Shown here piece after piece: positions 1 to 8,213 of a stretch of 64,000 bases of DNA. Numbering within the stretch: the first letter of the stretch is position 1; each line of letters opens with the position of its first letter. The translations under genes and the position numbers were made by a program. The notes below the pieces were generated by a model. The model saw only the letters and a list, made by a program, of their open reading frames with translations. It did no database searches and was not told the origin of the DNA. The DNA comes from Vicinibacter sp964439105 (GTDB lineage Bacteria; Bacteroidota; Bacteroidia; Chitinophagales; Saprospiraceae), in NCBI GenBank assembly GCA_964439105.1, contig CAYTNG010000007.1, positions 62,001 through 126,000 on the forward strand, written 5' to 3'.

Positions 1-838
1 TTGTCACAATCCTTATAAAGCCTTTACGGATAATTTAGCAGTAAGTCCCGGAGTGGATAAACAGGTTGGAACCAGAAGTTCGATGACGGTGCTCAATACC
101 GCTTATTATATCAAGGGTTTATTTTGGGATGGAAGGGTATCCAGTCTTGAAGAACAAGCTATACAGCCGGTTCAAAACCCCATTGAATTGCATGAAGACT
201 GGAAAAATGTCGAAATCAAGTTAAGGCGGCACAAGACCTATCCGGAAATGTTTCGGAAAGCTTTTGGAATATCGAATAAATCAGAGATAAGCAAAGATCT
301 TGCGGCCAAGGCCATTGCCCAATACGAGCGAATCCTGCTTGCGGGTGGTCAGTCTGTGTACCAAAAGGAATTGCGGGGTGAGTTGTTTTATGATGCGGAC
401 CAGCAGGAAGGCCACGACCTTTATTTTAATATTGATCCGTTGATTCCGGATGCCGAGTGTTTTCATTGTCATGCGGCGCCTTTGATGCAGGCTAATGACT
501 TTTTCAATAATGGCATTGACTCTGTGACCAGTTTGGATGGATTTAAAGATTTAGGCAGGGGTGCCATAAATGGGGTCAGGCTGGACAATGGCCGATTCAA
601 AGCGCCCAGCTTGTACAACATTGCATTGACGGCTCCCTATATGCATGATGGCCGCTTTAAAACACTGGAAGAAGTCATTGAACATTATAATTCTGGTGGG
701 CATTATGCTGAAAATAAAAACGGATTTATCCGTCCGTTGAACCTGACCAAGGGTCAGAAGAAAAGTTTGCTTGCTTTTTTACATTGTCTTACGGACACCA
801 GTTACCTTAAAAATCCGGACGTTTTGAGTCCGTTCTAG
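1..838 (+). CDS. Di-heme cytochrome c peroxidase (CcpA/MauG family), 5' truncated by window
   Basis: Periplasmic di-heme enzyme of the bacterial cytochrome c peroxidase/MauG family, which reduces hydrogen peroxide with electrons from small c-type cytochromes. The reading frame is open to the left edge and its first complete codons are Cys-His, the end of a CxxCH heme site, so the true start lies outside the window and the internal GTG at 53 is not the start. A second heme site, CFHCH, lies near 450-470. The C-terminal block with GRFKAPSLYNIALTAPYMHD and HYNSGGH is characteristic of the family. Family assignment is firm; the actual substrate is not known. Confidence 0.93.
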   Translation, partial: CHNPYKAFTDNLAVSPGVDKQVGTRSSMTVLNTAYYIKGLFWDGRVSSLEEQAIQPVQNPIELHEDWKNVEIKLRRHKTYPEMFRKAFGISNKSEISKDLAAKAIAQYERILLAGGQSVYQKELRGELFYDADQQEGHDLYFNIDPLIPDAECFHCHAAPLMQANDFFNNGIDSVTSLDGFKDLGRGAINGVRLDNGRFKAPSLYNIALTAPYMHDGRFKTLEEVIEHYNSGGHYAENKNGFIRPLNLTKGQKKSLLAFLHCLTDTSYLKNPDVLSPF

Positions 839-1002
839 GATTTTTTTTATCCAATTTCATTTTTTTTTGGGCTTAGAACAGCCAAAATTAAATTTTTAGG
901 AAACATATTTTGAGTGTTTGACCTATCTCTATTTTATAATGTACTCATTTACAGCATACTTATCTTAAATAAGTAATCATATATAAAAATATATTATATG
1001 AC

Positions 1003-1034
1003 AAGCCCCTTTTTTTGTACTTGGTAGGGCTTTT
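1003..1034 (+). terminator. Possible terminator of the peroxidase gene
   Basis: AAGCCC (1003-1008) can pair with GGGCTT (1027-1032), followed by TTTT. The 18-nt loop is long, so this is a weak candidate. Confidence 0.4.
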
Positions 1035-1123
1035 AAATCATCGGATACTTGTACTGTGATTGTTTAACAAAGGGAAGAAATACAATCAGAATGCCGGTAA
1101 ACGTATCGGCGACCGTAAAATTC

Positions 1124-1279
1124 GGATATGTTCATGGGATTATAATTTGTTAATAGGGAGCTCGGTGCTCCGGCACGGAGTTCCTATTAACAAATTTACC
1201 TGGACAAGACCCACTAATTTGAAATTCGTCTTTTCGATATAAAGTAAGCTAGTTTTGGATATGTTCATGGGATTATAAT
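1124..1279 (+). repeat. 23-bp direct repeat, two copies
   Basis: The same 23 bases, beginning GGATATGTTCATGGG, occur at 1124-1146 and 1257-1279, 133 bp apart. Each copy runs directly into a hairpin, but the two hairpins differ in sequence. No protein gene is present. Confidence 0.85.
1144..1196 (+). repeat. Large inverted repeat / hairpin
   Basis: A perfect 14-bp outer stem (1144-1157 with 1183-1196) encloses an inner hairpin GTGC-TCCG-GCAC. It is not followed by a T-run, so it does not look like an intrinsic terminator. It overlaps the 3' end of the first direct-repeat copy. Confidence 0.8.
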
Positions 1280-1311
1280 AGCCGGTTGGCGCCTTCAACC
1301 GGCTATTTTTT
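1277..1311 (+). terminator. Strong intrinsic terminator-like hairpin
   Basis: AATAGCCGGTTG (1277-1288) pairs perfectly with CAACCGGCTATT (1296-1307), with a 7-nt loop and a T-run after it. It directly follows the second copy of the 23-bp direct repeat. The transcript it would end is not identified. Confidence 0.8.
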
Positions 1312-1364
1312 AGAGAATTTAACTTGTACTTTCTGATAAATCTATTTCAAAACGAAAAACAGAG

Positions 1365-1395
1365 AAGTCCTGCAAATGAGCAGGACTTTTTTTTT
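1365..1395 (+). terminator. Intrinsic terminator-like hairpin
   Basis: AAGTCCTGC (1365-1373) pairs with GCAGGACTT (1380-1388), 6-nt loop, followed by a run of T to 1395. There is no annotated gene directly upstream on this strand. Confidence 0.8.
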
Positions 1396-1518
1396 GTGCC
1401 CATGGGAATGGATCGCTTCTATCTTCGGGTGAGGAGAAATATTATAGCTAGCCGATTAATAGGGATTCTGCTTCGAATGAACCGAGTACTATTTAATTGT
1501 GATTATCATTATTTAGAT

Positions 1519-1550
1519 AGAGATGACATGTCTTAAGACATGTCATCTCT
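1519..1550. repeat. 32-bp perfect palindrome, copy 1 of a shared 24-bp core
   Basis: Bases 1519-1534 are the exact reverse complement of 1535-1550. The central 24 bp (1523-1546, centred on CTTAAG) are identical to the core of the palindrome at 1665-1702. The outer four bases on each side (AGAG/CTCT) differ from the other copy but still pair. A T-rich tract follows. Confidence 0.9.
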
Positions 1551-1664
1551 CATTTTTTGATATCCCCTATATAAAAGGACATAACTAATTGATATGTAGT
1601 ATAATGGAGGGGAATTTTTTTGCGAGTTGACCAGAAGAATTATCATAAATCAATGAATTAAGTA

Positions 1665-1702
1665 AAAACAAATGACATGTCTTAAGACATGTCATTTGTT
1701 TT
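1665..1702. repeat. 38-bp perfect palindrome, copy 2 of a shared 24-bp core
   Basis: Bases 1665-1683 are the exact reverse complement of 1684-1702. The 24-bp core (1672-1695) is identical to that of 1519-1550, while the flanking arms (AAAACAA/TTGTTTT) are different and complementary. Likely a hairpin-forming element or dimeric binding site; the role is unknown. Confidence 0.9.
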
Positions 1703-1713
1703 CCTTGAGGTAG

Positions 1714-1755
1714 GACAATAAAAAAGGAGCTTAGATAAGCTCCTTTTTTATTGTC
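1714..1755. terminator. Bidirectional intrinsic terminator
   Basis: A perfect 20-bp stem (1714-1733 with 1736-1755) has a 2-nt loop. The AAAAAAGGAGC/GCTCCTTTTTT arms give a T-run on both strands. It sits 20 bp beyond the stop of the leftward glutamine synthetase gene, which it probably terminates. Confidence 0.9.
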
Positions 1756-1774
1756 TCCCTATCATGAGTCTCTA

Positions 1775-3967
1775 CTATCGATTGAATAAGATTTCGCGAT
1801 ATTTTGGCAGAGGCCAATATTGGTCTTCCACCAATAACTCCAGAACGTCTACATGTTCACGAACTGCTGTAAGTACAGGCTTGACTTTATCACAAAACGC
1901 GATCGCTTGCTCACGGGTCGACTTTTGTTTATGCGCTTTTTCTTTCTCGGTTGTCAGCTTCGAAAGATGAGTATACACTCCATCAATATGCTTTGAAAGA
2001 TTTTGCGCGAGGTCCTGCTGCGTTTTCAATGCTGTCTTGGGAATACCTGCATCCACCGCTGAGCGGATATTTTGGAAAACGTCAGTTTGGTAGCGCAAAC
2101 ATGCAGGCAAAATCTGATTTAAAGCCAGTTCCTCTGCAAGGCTCGCCTCTATTTCAACCTTTTTAATATACTTTTCCAGGTAGATTTCATGACGTGCTTC
2201 CAGTTCTTTTTCATTCAGAATTTTGGCATCGTGAAAGAGTTTTTTTGCCTTTTTTGTTCCATACGCATCCAGAGCAAGTGGAGTTGTCTTGATATTTGCC
2301 AGTCCTCTTTTTGCGGCCTCTTTGGCCCAGGCTTCACTGTAATTGTCACCTTCGAATAGGATACTCTTTGAAGATTTGATGCAAGCTTGCAGTTCCTTTA
2401 AGATTGCAGAATCTTTCTTTTCACCTGCCGCAATGTGTTTGTCCACCTTTTCCTTAAACTCATTTAATTGGTTGGCCACAATCAGGTTGAGCACCATCAT
2501 CGGGTCGGCGCAGTTTGCAGTGGAGCCCACTGCACGGAATTCGAATTTATTACCGGTAAAGGCAAATGGTGAGGTTCGGTTTCGATCCGTATTGTCGAGC
2601 AATACATCGGGAATCATCTTATGAATGTCCAATTTCAGGTCATTTTCCTCTTCTTCTTTTAACTCACCGTCTACGCGTTTTTCAATAGCATCCAATACAC
2701 GCGTCAGGTAATCTCCGATAAATACGGAAATGATTGCCGGAGGTGCTTCATTTGCTCCAAGTCGGTAGTCGTTACTCTCAGCGGCGATACTGGCTCTAAG
2801 TAAATCCGCATGGTCGTGTACCGCCTTAATGGTGTTGATGAAAAATGTGAGAAATTGAAGATTGTTTCGAGGTGTTTTGCCGGGGCCAAGGAGGTTAGTA
2901 CCTGTGTCCGTACTCATGGACCAGTTGTTGTGTTTTCCGGATCCGTTGATTCCAGCAAATGGTTTTTCATGAAGCAGAACGATGAGGTGATGTCTTCGTG
3001 CCACGCGATCCATGAGATCCATGAGCAACTGGTTGTGATCCACGGCAATATTGCATACCTCAAACATAGGGGCGCATTCAAACTGACTTGGAGCTACTTC
3101 ATTATGTCTGGTGCGAACCGGAATGCCGAGTTTATGACATTCCTTTTCAAGATCCACCATGAAAGAATACACCCGCTCAGGAATAGCACCAAAATAATGA
3201 TCTTCCAGCTGTTGTCCTTTTGCAGGACCGCGACCAAAGATCGTGCGTCCGCTGGCCATGAGGTCGGGTCTCGCATAGTACATTGCTTTGTCGATCAGGA
3301 AGTACTCTTGCTCCCAGCCTAATGTGGCTGTGACCTTGTTGACAAATCTGTCGAAGTAGCGCGCAACTCCTGTTGCAGCTTTATCGAGCGCCTCCATAGA
3401 ACGAAGCAGTGGAGCCTTGTGGTCCAGGGCTTCTCCGGTATAGGAAATGAATACTGTCGGAATGCAAAGTGTTTTAGAGCCGGCGATGTCCATGATAAAA
3501 GCAGGACTTAAAGGGTCCCATGCAGAGTATCCTCTTGCTTCGAAAGTGGCGCGAAGACCACCACTTGGAAAAGAAGATGCGTCCGGTTCCTGTTGAACCA
3601 GGGCATCACCATCGAATTTCTCAAGTGCGGCTCCCGAAGAGCTGAGTGTAAAAAAGGAGTCGTGCTTTTCGGCAGTACTGCCTGTAAGCGGCTGAAACCA
3701 GTGGGTGTAGTGCGTCGTCCCTTGCTCCATCGCCCATGATTTGAGTGCTGCTGCAATCTGGTCTGCAAGTTCACGGGAAATCTTCTGCCCATTGGCCAGA
3801 GTCTGGCTGTAAGCCTTGTAGGCATCATTGGATAGATAGGCTCTCAATTTGGAATCGGTAAATACGTTTTCTCCATAATAACTGGAGATCTTTCGTTTTT
3901 CCTGTTCCATCGTTGTTTTCGGCCTCGACAGAAAAAGTTGGAGTGCCGTACTTCGGTTGGTTGACAT
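1775..3967 (-). CDS. glnN: Glutamine synthetase type III (GlnN)
   Basis: Cytoplasmic ATP-dependent ligase making glutamine from glutamate and ammonium. At 730 aa it has the size of the GSIII class typical of Bacteroidota and cyanobacteria, much longer than GSI (about 470 aa). The N-terminal GSIII domain is followed by the catalytic fold, with recognisable stretches TVFISYTGEALDHKAPLL, EQEYFLI, RHNEVAPSQFE and GSGKHNNWSMSTDTG (glutamate/ATP binding). It is a single-gene unit with a TAATTTTG -7 element upstream and a strong hairpin downstream. Assignment is firm. Confidence 0.97.
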   Translation of the reverse strand: MSTNRSTALQLFLSRPKTTMEQEKRKISSYYGENVFTDSKLRAYLSNDAYKAYSQTLANGQKISRELADQIAAALKSWAMEQGTTHYTHWFQPLTGSTAEKHDSFFTLSSSGAALEKFDGDALVQQEPDASSFPSGGLRATFEARGYSAWDPLSPAFIMDIAGSKTLCIPTVFISYTGEALDHKAPLLRSMEALDKAATGVARYFDRFVNKVTATLGWEQEYFLIDKAMYYARPDLMASGRTIFGRGPAKGQQLEDHYFGAIPERVYSFMVDLEKECHKLGIPVRTRHNEVAPSQFECAPMFEVCNIAVDHNQLLMDLMDRVARRHHLIVLLHEKPFAGINGSGKHNNWSMSTDTGTNLLGPGKTPRNNLQFLTFFINTIKAVHDHADLLRASIAAESNDYRLGANEAPPAIISVFIGDYLTRVLDAIEKRVDGELKEEEENDLKLDIHKMIPDVLLDNTDRNRTSPFAFTGNKFEFRAVGSTANCADPMMVLNLIVANQLNEFKEKVDKHIAAGEKKDSAILKELQACIKSSKSILFEGDNYSEAWAKEAAKRGLANIKTTPLALDAYGTKKAKKLFHDAKILNEKELEARHEIYLEKYIKKVEIEASLAEELALNQILPACLRYQTDVFQNIRSAVDAGIPKTALKTQQDLAQNLSKHIDGVYTHLSKLTTEKEKAHKQKSTREQAIAFCDKVKPVLTAVREHVDVLELLVEDQYWPLPKYREILFNR

Positions 3968-4001
3968 GGTTAAATCTTTAGCGGTGAAAAATAAGAATGC
4001 T

Positions 4002-4009
4002 CAAAATTA
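4002..4009 (-). promoter_or_regulatory. Bacteroidota -7 element for glnN
   Basis: The minus strand reads TAATTTTG, matching TAnnTTTG, about 35 bp upstream of the glnN start codon. No matching -33 TTTG was seen. Confidence 0.5.
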
Positions 4010-4544
4010 TTTAAATATTTTCAATATAATCCGGTAATTCGTTTGAAATTAACAAAAAAAAGTAAAATAATTTATGTAAAAATTAATGAATTAAGGTAAA
4101 ATGCTTTAAAAATTTATATTTTAGTTTTTTATATCTAATTGCGCAAGGAAGATCAATTGGCCCTTTCGATTGCAATAAGTGGTGGATCTGGCTAAGAATA
4201 AAAGGAAGAATAAGGCTCCGTGTAGTATAATCCGAGAACTTTATCCTCCTATTGGGCGGCTGCGCTTCAATTTTTTTAATATTTGGATTCTCACGACAAT
4301 TTAGATTTAAAGTAAGCTCTTGCAGCCCGCATGCGAATCGGTATGGGCATTGTTCCGATTTGGGAATAGTAAATTTGGAATGGATTTGGGCCGGTTTATT
4401 CCCTTCATTTTTTTTATATATTTTTTCGAGCAAGGTTTCCTAATTTTGAAATTGTAGCACAATGATCACTATGACAGTCTGAAGAATGCTTCCTGTCACA
4501 GCCTTTAAGCCTCTTCACTGATTTATGAAACTTAAATTTCCATT
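4010..4544. other. AT-rich intergenic region between divergent glnN and tyrosine phenol-lyase genes
   Basis: Upstream regulatory space for both divergent genes. A 116-codon open frame on the minus strand (4083-4433) has no recognisable protein character and I do not call it. No hairpin or repeat stands out. Confidence 0.6.
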
Positions 4545-5933
4545 ATGGCTATAAATGCTGGAAGACCCAGAAAATGGGCCGAACCATACAAAATGAAAAT
4601 GGTGGAGTTGCTCACCATGACAGACAGAAAGCAACGCATCAAGGCGATTCGCGCTGCAGGGTACAACACCTTCCTGCTCCGTTCAAAAGATGTTTATATC
4701 GATTTGCTGACAGACAGCGGTACCAGTGCCATGAGCGATCGCCAGTGGGCGGGTATGATGCGCGGCGATGAAGCCTACGCCGGAAGTGAAAACTACTACC
4801 ATCTCGAGGAGGCTATCCGAAAATATTATGGCTACAAATACCTCATCCCTACACACCAGGGACGCGGTGCTGAAAATATCCTTTCCAAAGTGCTCATCAA
4901 AAAAGGAGACATCGTCCCGGGCAACATGTATTTCACCACTACGAGGCTCCATCAGGAATTGGCGGGTGGAACGTTTAAGGATATCATTATTGATGAGGCC
5001 CATGATCCGACAAACGAACATCCGTTTAAGGGCAATGTCGATCTCAACAAATTGGATGAACTTGTCAAAAAATACGGAGCCAAAAAGATTCCTTATGTGA
5101 GTATAGCCACCCAGGTCAATATGGCCGGAGGCCAACCCATCAGTATGAGAAATCTGAAGGACCTGCGTGCCTACACTCAAAAACATGGGATTCGCATCAT
5201 CCATGATATGACCCGCGTGGCGGAGAATGCTTATTTCATTCAGCAACGGGAAGCCGGATACCAAAACAAAAGCATAGCCCAGATTGTAAAAGAAATTTGC
5301 AATCAAACCGATGGAGCCACGATGAGTGCGAAAAAAGATGCGCTGGTCAACATTGGTGGATTTATGGCGACCAATGAATGGGACGTATTCGAGGAAGCCC
5401 GAAATCTGGTGGTGGTCTATGAAGGACTTCACACTTATGGAGGTCTTGCCGGTCGCGATATGGAGGCCATGGCGATAGGGATTGAAGAGAGCCTGGATGA
5501 TTTTCACCAGGCCGCCCGGATTGGCCAGGTCGAATTTCTGGGCCATCTCATGGAAGAGCGCGGCATCCCCATCGTAAAGCCCATCGGAGGCCACGGCATT
5601 TTTGTTGATGCGAAGCGCTTCCTCCCGCATTTATCGCAGGATGAATTTCCGGCGCAGACCCTCGCAGCCGAAATTTATATAGACAGCGGTGTGCGCACGA
5701 TGGAACGCGGCATCGTCTCAGCAGGAAGGAAGCCCAATGGACAGAATTATTATCCCAAACTTGAATTGGTCCGTTTTACCATACCTCGACGGGTGTACAC
5801 GCAGGCACATATGGAAGTGATTGCAGAATCCGCCGCAACGGTATTCGACAAACGGCATAAGATCCGCGGTTTGAAAATGGTATATGAACCAAAGTACCTG
5901 CGGTTCTTTCAGGCGCGATTTGAAAAATTATGA
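4545..5933 (+). CDS. tpl: Tyrosine phenol-lyase (PLP-dependent beta-eliminating lyase)
   Basis: Cleaves L-tyrosine to phenol, pyruvate and ammonium. The 462-aa protein belongs to the tryptophanase/tyrosine phenol-lyase family. PLP lysine is the second K of MSAKKD (about residue 264). Two residues separate it from tryptophanase: Thr131 in NMYFTTTR, where tryptophanase has Asp, and Arg388 in GVRTMERG, where tryptophanase has a hydrophobic residue. Both equal Thr124 and Arg381 of the Citrobacter enzyme with a constant offset of +7, so tyrosine is the likelier substrate. The stop overlaps the next gene by 4 bp (ATGA), pointing to translational coupling with an acyl-CoA synthetase. Substrate choice is inference from residues. 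Confidence 0.88.
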   Translation: MAINAGRPRKWAEPYKMKMVELLTMTDRKQRIKAIRAAGYNTFLLRSKDVYIDLLTDSGTSAMSDRQWAGMMRGDEAYAGSENYYHLEEAIRKYYGYKYLIPTHQGRGAENILSKVLIKKGDIVPGNMYFTTTRLHQELAGGTFKDIIIDEAHDPTNEHPFKGNVDLNKLDELVKKYGAKKIPYVSIATQVNMAGGQPISMRNLKDLRAYTQKHGIRIIHDMTRVAENAYFIQQREAGYQNKSIAQIVKEICNQTDGATMSAKKDALVNIGGFMATNEWDVFEEARNLVVVYEGLHTYGGLAGRDMEAMAIGIEESLDDFHQAARIGQVEFLGHLMEERGIPIVKPIGGHGIFVDAKRFLPHLSQDEFPAQTLAAEIYIDSGVRTMERGIVSAGRKPNGQNYYPKLELVRFTIPRRVYTQAHMEVIAESAATVFDKRHKIRGLKMVYEPKYLRFFQARFEKL

Positions 5934-7987
5934 TTCACCCCTCCTTGATCGCGCCGCAACACATTGCGGTGATCGGCGCTTCGTCCAATACCCAAAAGCC
6001 GGGAGGCAAGGCGCTTCGAAATCTCATAGCGCATCATTTCAAAGGCCCCGTTTATGCGGTTAATTCGGGCAAACTGGAAGTGGAAGGTGCGATCCACCTG
6101 ACATCTACCTCGGAATTGCCGCATGTAGATCTGGCTATCATGGCCATAACTGCACGAGCCTGCCTCGAAGAAATTGATACTTTGCTGGCCAAAGGGGTGC
6201 GGGCGTTTATCATTTATTCCGCCGGATTCGGTGAGGCCGGAATACAAGGCAAGGAACTGGAGCGGCAGCTCCTGCAAAAGCTCAACGAGGCGAACGCTTG
6301 TATGTTGGGTCCCAATTGCATCGGCCTTATCAACGGCAACTACAAAGGCGTCTTTACCACACCGGTGCCAGACTACGATCCGAACGGTTGTGAGTTAGTC
6401 TCCGGATCGGGCGCTACGGCGGTATTTATCATGGAGGCCGCAGCCAGCAGTGGATTGCGTTTTTCCAATGTGTATTCCATCGGAAATGCCACGCAGAACG
6501 GTGCTGAAGAATTACTGGAGTACATGGATCAAAGCTTTGATCCTGCGAGTAGCCCCCGGGTTAAATTGTTATATCTCGAGCACATCTCGAATCCCTTTAA
6601 ATTTTTAAAACACGCCTCCTCACTCATCAGCAAAGGATGCCATATAGCGGCCATCAAATCGGGCTATTCGGAAGCGGGAAGCCGCGCCGCCGCTTCCCAT
6701 ACGGGCGCCTTGGCCAGTTCGGATGCCGTCGTGCGCGCCTTGTTTAAAAAAGCCGGTGTAGTCTATTGCAGCAGTCGCGACGAATTGATCGCGGTAGGCT
6801 GTGTCTTCCAGTCCAAACCCTTGCGGGGCCCCCGCATCGCCATCATCACCCATGCCGGCGGGTCGGCCGTCATCCTTACCGATGTCATGACCAGCCTGGG
6901 ACTCGTCGTACCGGCCATTCCTCCGGAGCGAAGCGAACATCTGTTAGCTTCCTTGCAACCGGGATCCTCGGTGTCCAATCCGATCGATTTTCTGGCAACG
7001 GGCAGCGCCCAAAATCTTGCGGACATCATTGATTTTTGCGAAGGCTACGAAGAAATCGATGCGATGGTCGTCGTGTTTGGAAGTTCGGGTTTATTTAACG
7101 TCCGGGATGTGTACCAGGTGCTCGACCAGAAGATGAAATCCTGCGACAAACCCATATACGCGGTGCTGCCTTCCGTCGTCAATGCCCGCCGGGAGATCGA
7201 GTTGTTCCTGCAAAAAGGACATGTCAACTTTGCCGATGAGGGAGCTTTGGGGAGGGCCTTGCCGCATGTGTTTTTTTGTCCCCGGCCTAGTTTCGGCATG
7301 ACCCACCTGGCGGAGATGGAGACGGCCACCATCCGCAGTCTTATATCACAGGCACCCGAGGGCTATCTGTCCGCTGCCATGAGCCGCGAGCTGCTTGCCG
7401 CAGCCGGTATTCCCATCGTCGGAGAGTGGAACTGCAATACCCCTGAGGCCCTGGAAGCGATTTTGGCCACTGCGGGATATCCCCTGGCCATGAAAGTCCT
7501 CGGCCCGGTACACAAATCCGATGTCAGCGGCGTCCTGCTCAACATTGCCGATGCAGCGCAGGCCAGGACCGCTTTTCAGACACTGATGGACATCAGGGGA
7601 GCCCTGGGCGTATCCCTGCAACCGATGGTCAGCGGAGCTGAGTTGTTTTGCGGGGCAGTGCGCCAGGCGGCTTACGGCCATCTGGTCATGTGCGGCATGG
7701 GAGGCATCTACGTGGAGATCCTGAAAGACATCGCCAGTGGACTGGCACCCATCAGCATGGAAGAAGCCCTTCAGCTTATCCGCTCCCTGCGCTGCTACCC
7801 CATCTTCGGAGGTTACCGCAATCAGCCCGTCATTGATGAGCGTGCTTTTGCGGATCTGATTGTGAGGGTCGCCTCGCTGGTGCACCTGGCACCGGAGATC
7901 TCGGAACTGGACCTCAACCCCATCAAGGCCGAAGGCTCCCGTCTCAGCGTGGTGGATTACCGCATCTGCATCCGCAAAAGCGGATGA
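5930..7987 (+). CDS. ADP-forming acyl-CoA (acetate-CoA) synthetase, fused alpha-beta subunits
   Basis: Converts an acyl-CoA plus ADP and phosphate to the free acid, CoA and ATP, reversibly. The 685-aa protein has an N-terminal CoA-binding Rossmann domain (residues 8-130, with VIGAS), succinyl-CoA-ligase-like domains carrying the phosphohistidine loop SHTGALASSD (His257), and a C-terminal ATP-grasp domain (from about residue 470). It lacks the C-terminal GNAT domain of Pat-type protein acetyltransferases, so the enzymatic role is preferred. It starts inside the stop of the tyrosine phenol-lyase gene, so the two are co-translated. Pyruvate from tyrosine cleavage, turned to acetyl-CoA elsewhere, would be a plausible supply. 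Confidence 0.88.
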   Translation: MIHPSLIAPQHIAVIGASSNTQKPGGKALRNLIAHHFKGPVYAVNSGKLEVEGAIHLTSTSELPHVDLAIMAITARACLEEIDTLLAKGVRAFIIYSAGFGEAGIQGKELERQLLQKLNEANACMLGPNCIGLINGNYKGVFTTPVPDYDPNGCELVSGSGATAVFIMEAAASSGLRFSNVYSIGNATQNGAEELLEYMDQSFDPASSPRVKLLYLEHISNPFKFLKHASSLISKGCHIAAIKSGYSEAGSRAAASHTGALASSDAVVRALFKKAGVVYCSSRDELIAVGCVFQSKPLRGPRIAIITHAGGSAVILTDVMTSLGLVVPAIPPERSEHLLASLQPGSSVSNPIDFLATGSAQNLADIIDFCEGYEEIDAMVVVFGSSGLFNVRDVYQVLDQKMKSCDKPIYAVLPSVVNARREIELFLQKGHVNFADEGALGRALPHVFFCPRPSFGMTHLAEMETATIRSLISQAPEGYLSAAMSRELLAAAGIPIVGEWNCNTPEALEAILATAGYPLAMKVLGPVHKSDVSGVLLNIADAAQARTAFQTLMDIRGALGVSLQPMVSGAELFCGAVRQAAYGHLVMCGMGGIYVEILKDIASGLAPISMEEALQLIRSLRCYPIFGGYRNQPVIDERAFADLIVRVASLVHLAPEISELDLNPIKAEGSRLSVVDYRICIRKSG

Positions 7988-8080
7988 AGGGCTCTCCGGG
8001 ATGTATCAGAAAGCAGGATTTGAATCAATCTACCCGAATTAGCGGGCGAATCAAAATCAGTCGACGGAATGATAAAAATT

Positions 8081-8100
8081 AAAGGACATCGATGTCTTTT
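8081..8100. promoter_or_regulatory. Candidate operator upstream of ric
   Basis: AAAGGACATC/GATGTCTTTT is a 20-bp inverted repeat with one mismatch, centred on ATCGAT. It lies just upstream of a TAAATTTG -7 element and covers the place where a -33 element would be. By position it could bind a repressor or activator that senses nitric oxide; the regulator is not known. Confidence 0.5.
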
Positions 8101-8104
8101 ATTC

Positions 8105-8112
8105 TAAATTTG
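8105..8112 (+). promoter_or_regulatory. Bacteroidota -7 element for ric
   Basis: TAAATTTG matches TAnnTTTG, about 100 bp upstream of the ric start codon, leaving a long 5' leader. No TTTG is seen at -33; the operator-like palindrome lies there instead. Confidence 0.5.
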
Positions 8113-8213
8113 TATGACCGTAGGCGATACCCGGGAGAGAGGGCTCTTCGGTTCTTTATGGGTCGGGCATCGCGGCTACATGAAATAAAGAATTACAACC
8201 AAACAGATAGCAG

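Noticed and set aside
883..890. TAATTTTG promoter-like element on the minus strand after the peroxidase gene
   Set aside because: It would drive antisense transcription into the peroxidase gene; with only six fixed bases this is expected by chance in AT-rich DNA.
1060..1536. Two short open frames of 60-70 codons among the hairpins
   Set aside because: They read straight through inverted repeats and terminators and show no protein character.
1003..1755. Integron attC-like or CRISPR array
   Set aside because: Hairpins differ in size and sequence, no cassette ORFs or integrase, and no regular repeat-spacer pattern.
4083..4433. 116-codon minus-strand frame between glnN and the lyase gene
   Set aside because: Composition is not protein-like, no signal or domain, and it occupies the regulatory spacer of two divergent genes.
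4683..5630. 315-codon minus-strand frame inside the tyrosine phenol-lyase gene
   Set aside because: Antisense shadow; the plus-strand protein is a strongly conserved enzyme.
4545..5933. Tryptophanase instead of tyrosine phenol-lyase
   Set aside because: Thr131 and Arg388 match tyrosine phenol-lyase, where tryptophanase has Asp and a hydrophobic residue.
5930..7987. Protein lysine acetyltransferase (Pat/YfiQ type)
   Set aside because: The CoA-binding and ATP-grasp parts are present but the C-terminal GNAT domain is missing, and the phosphohistidine loop is intact.
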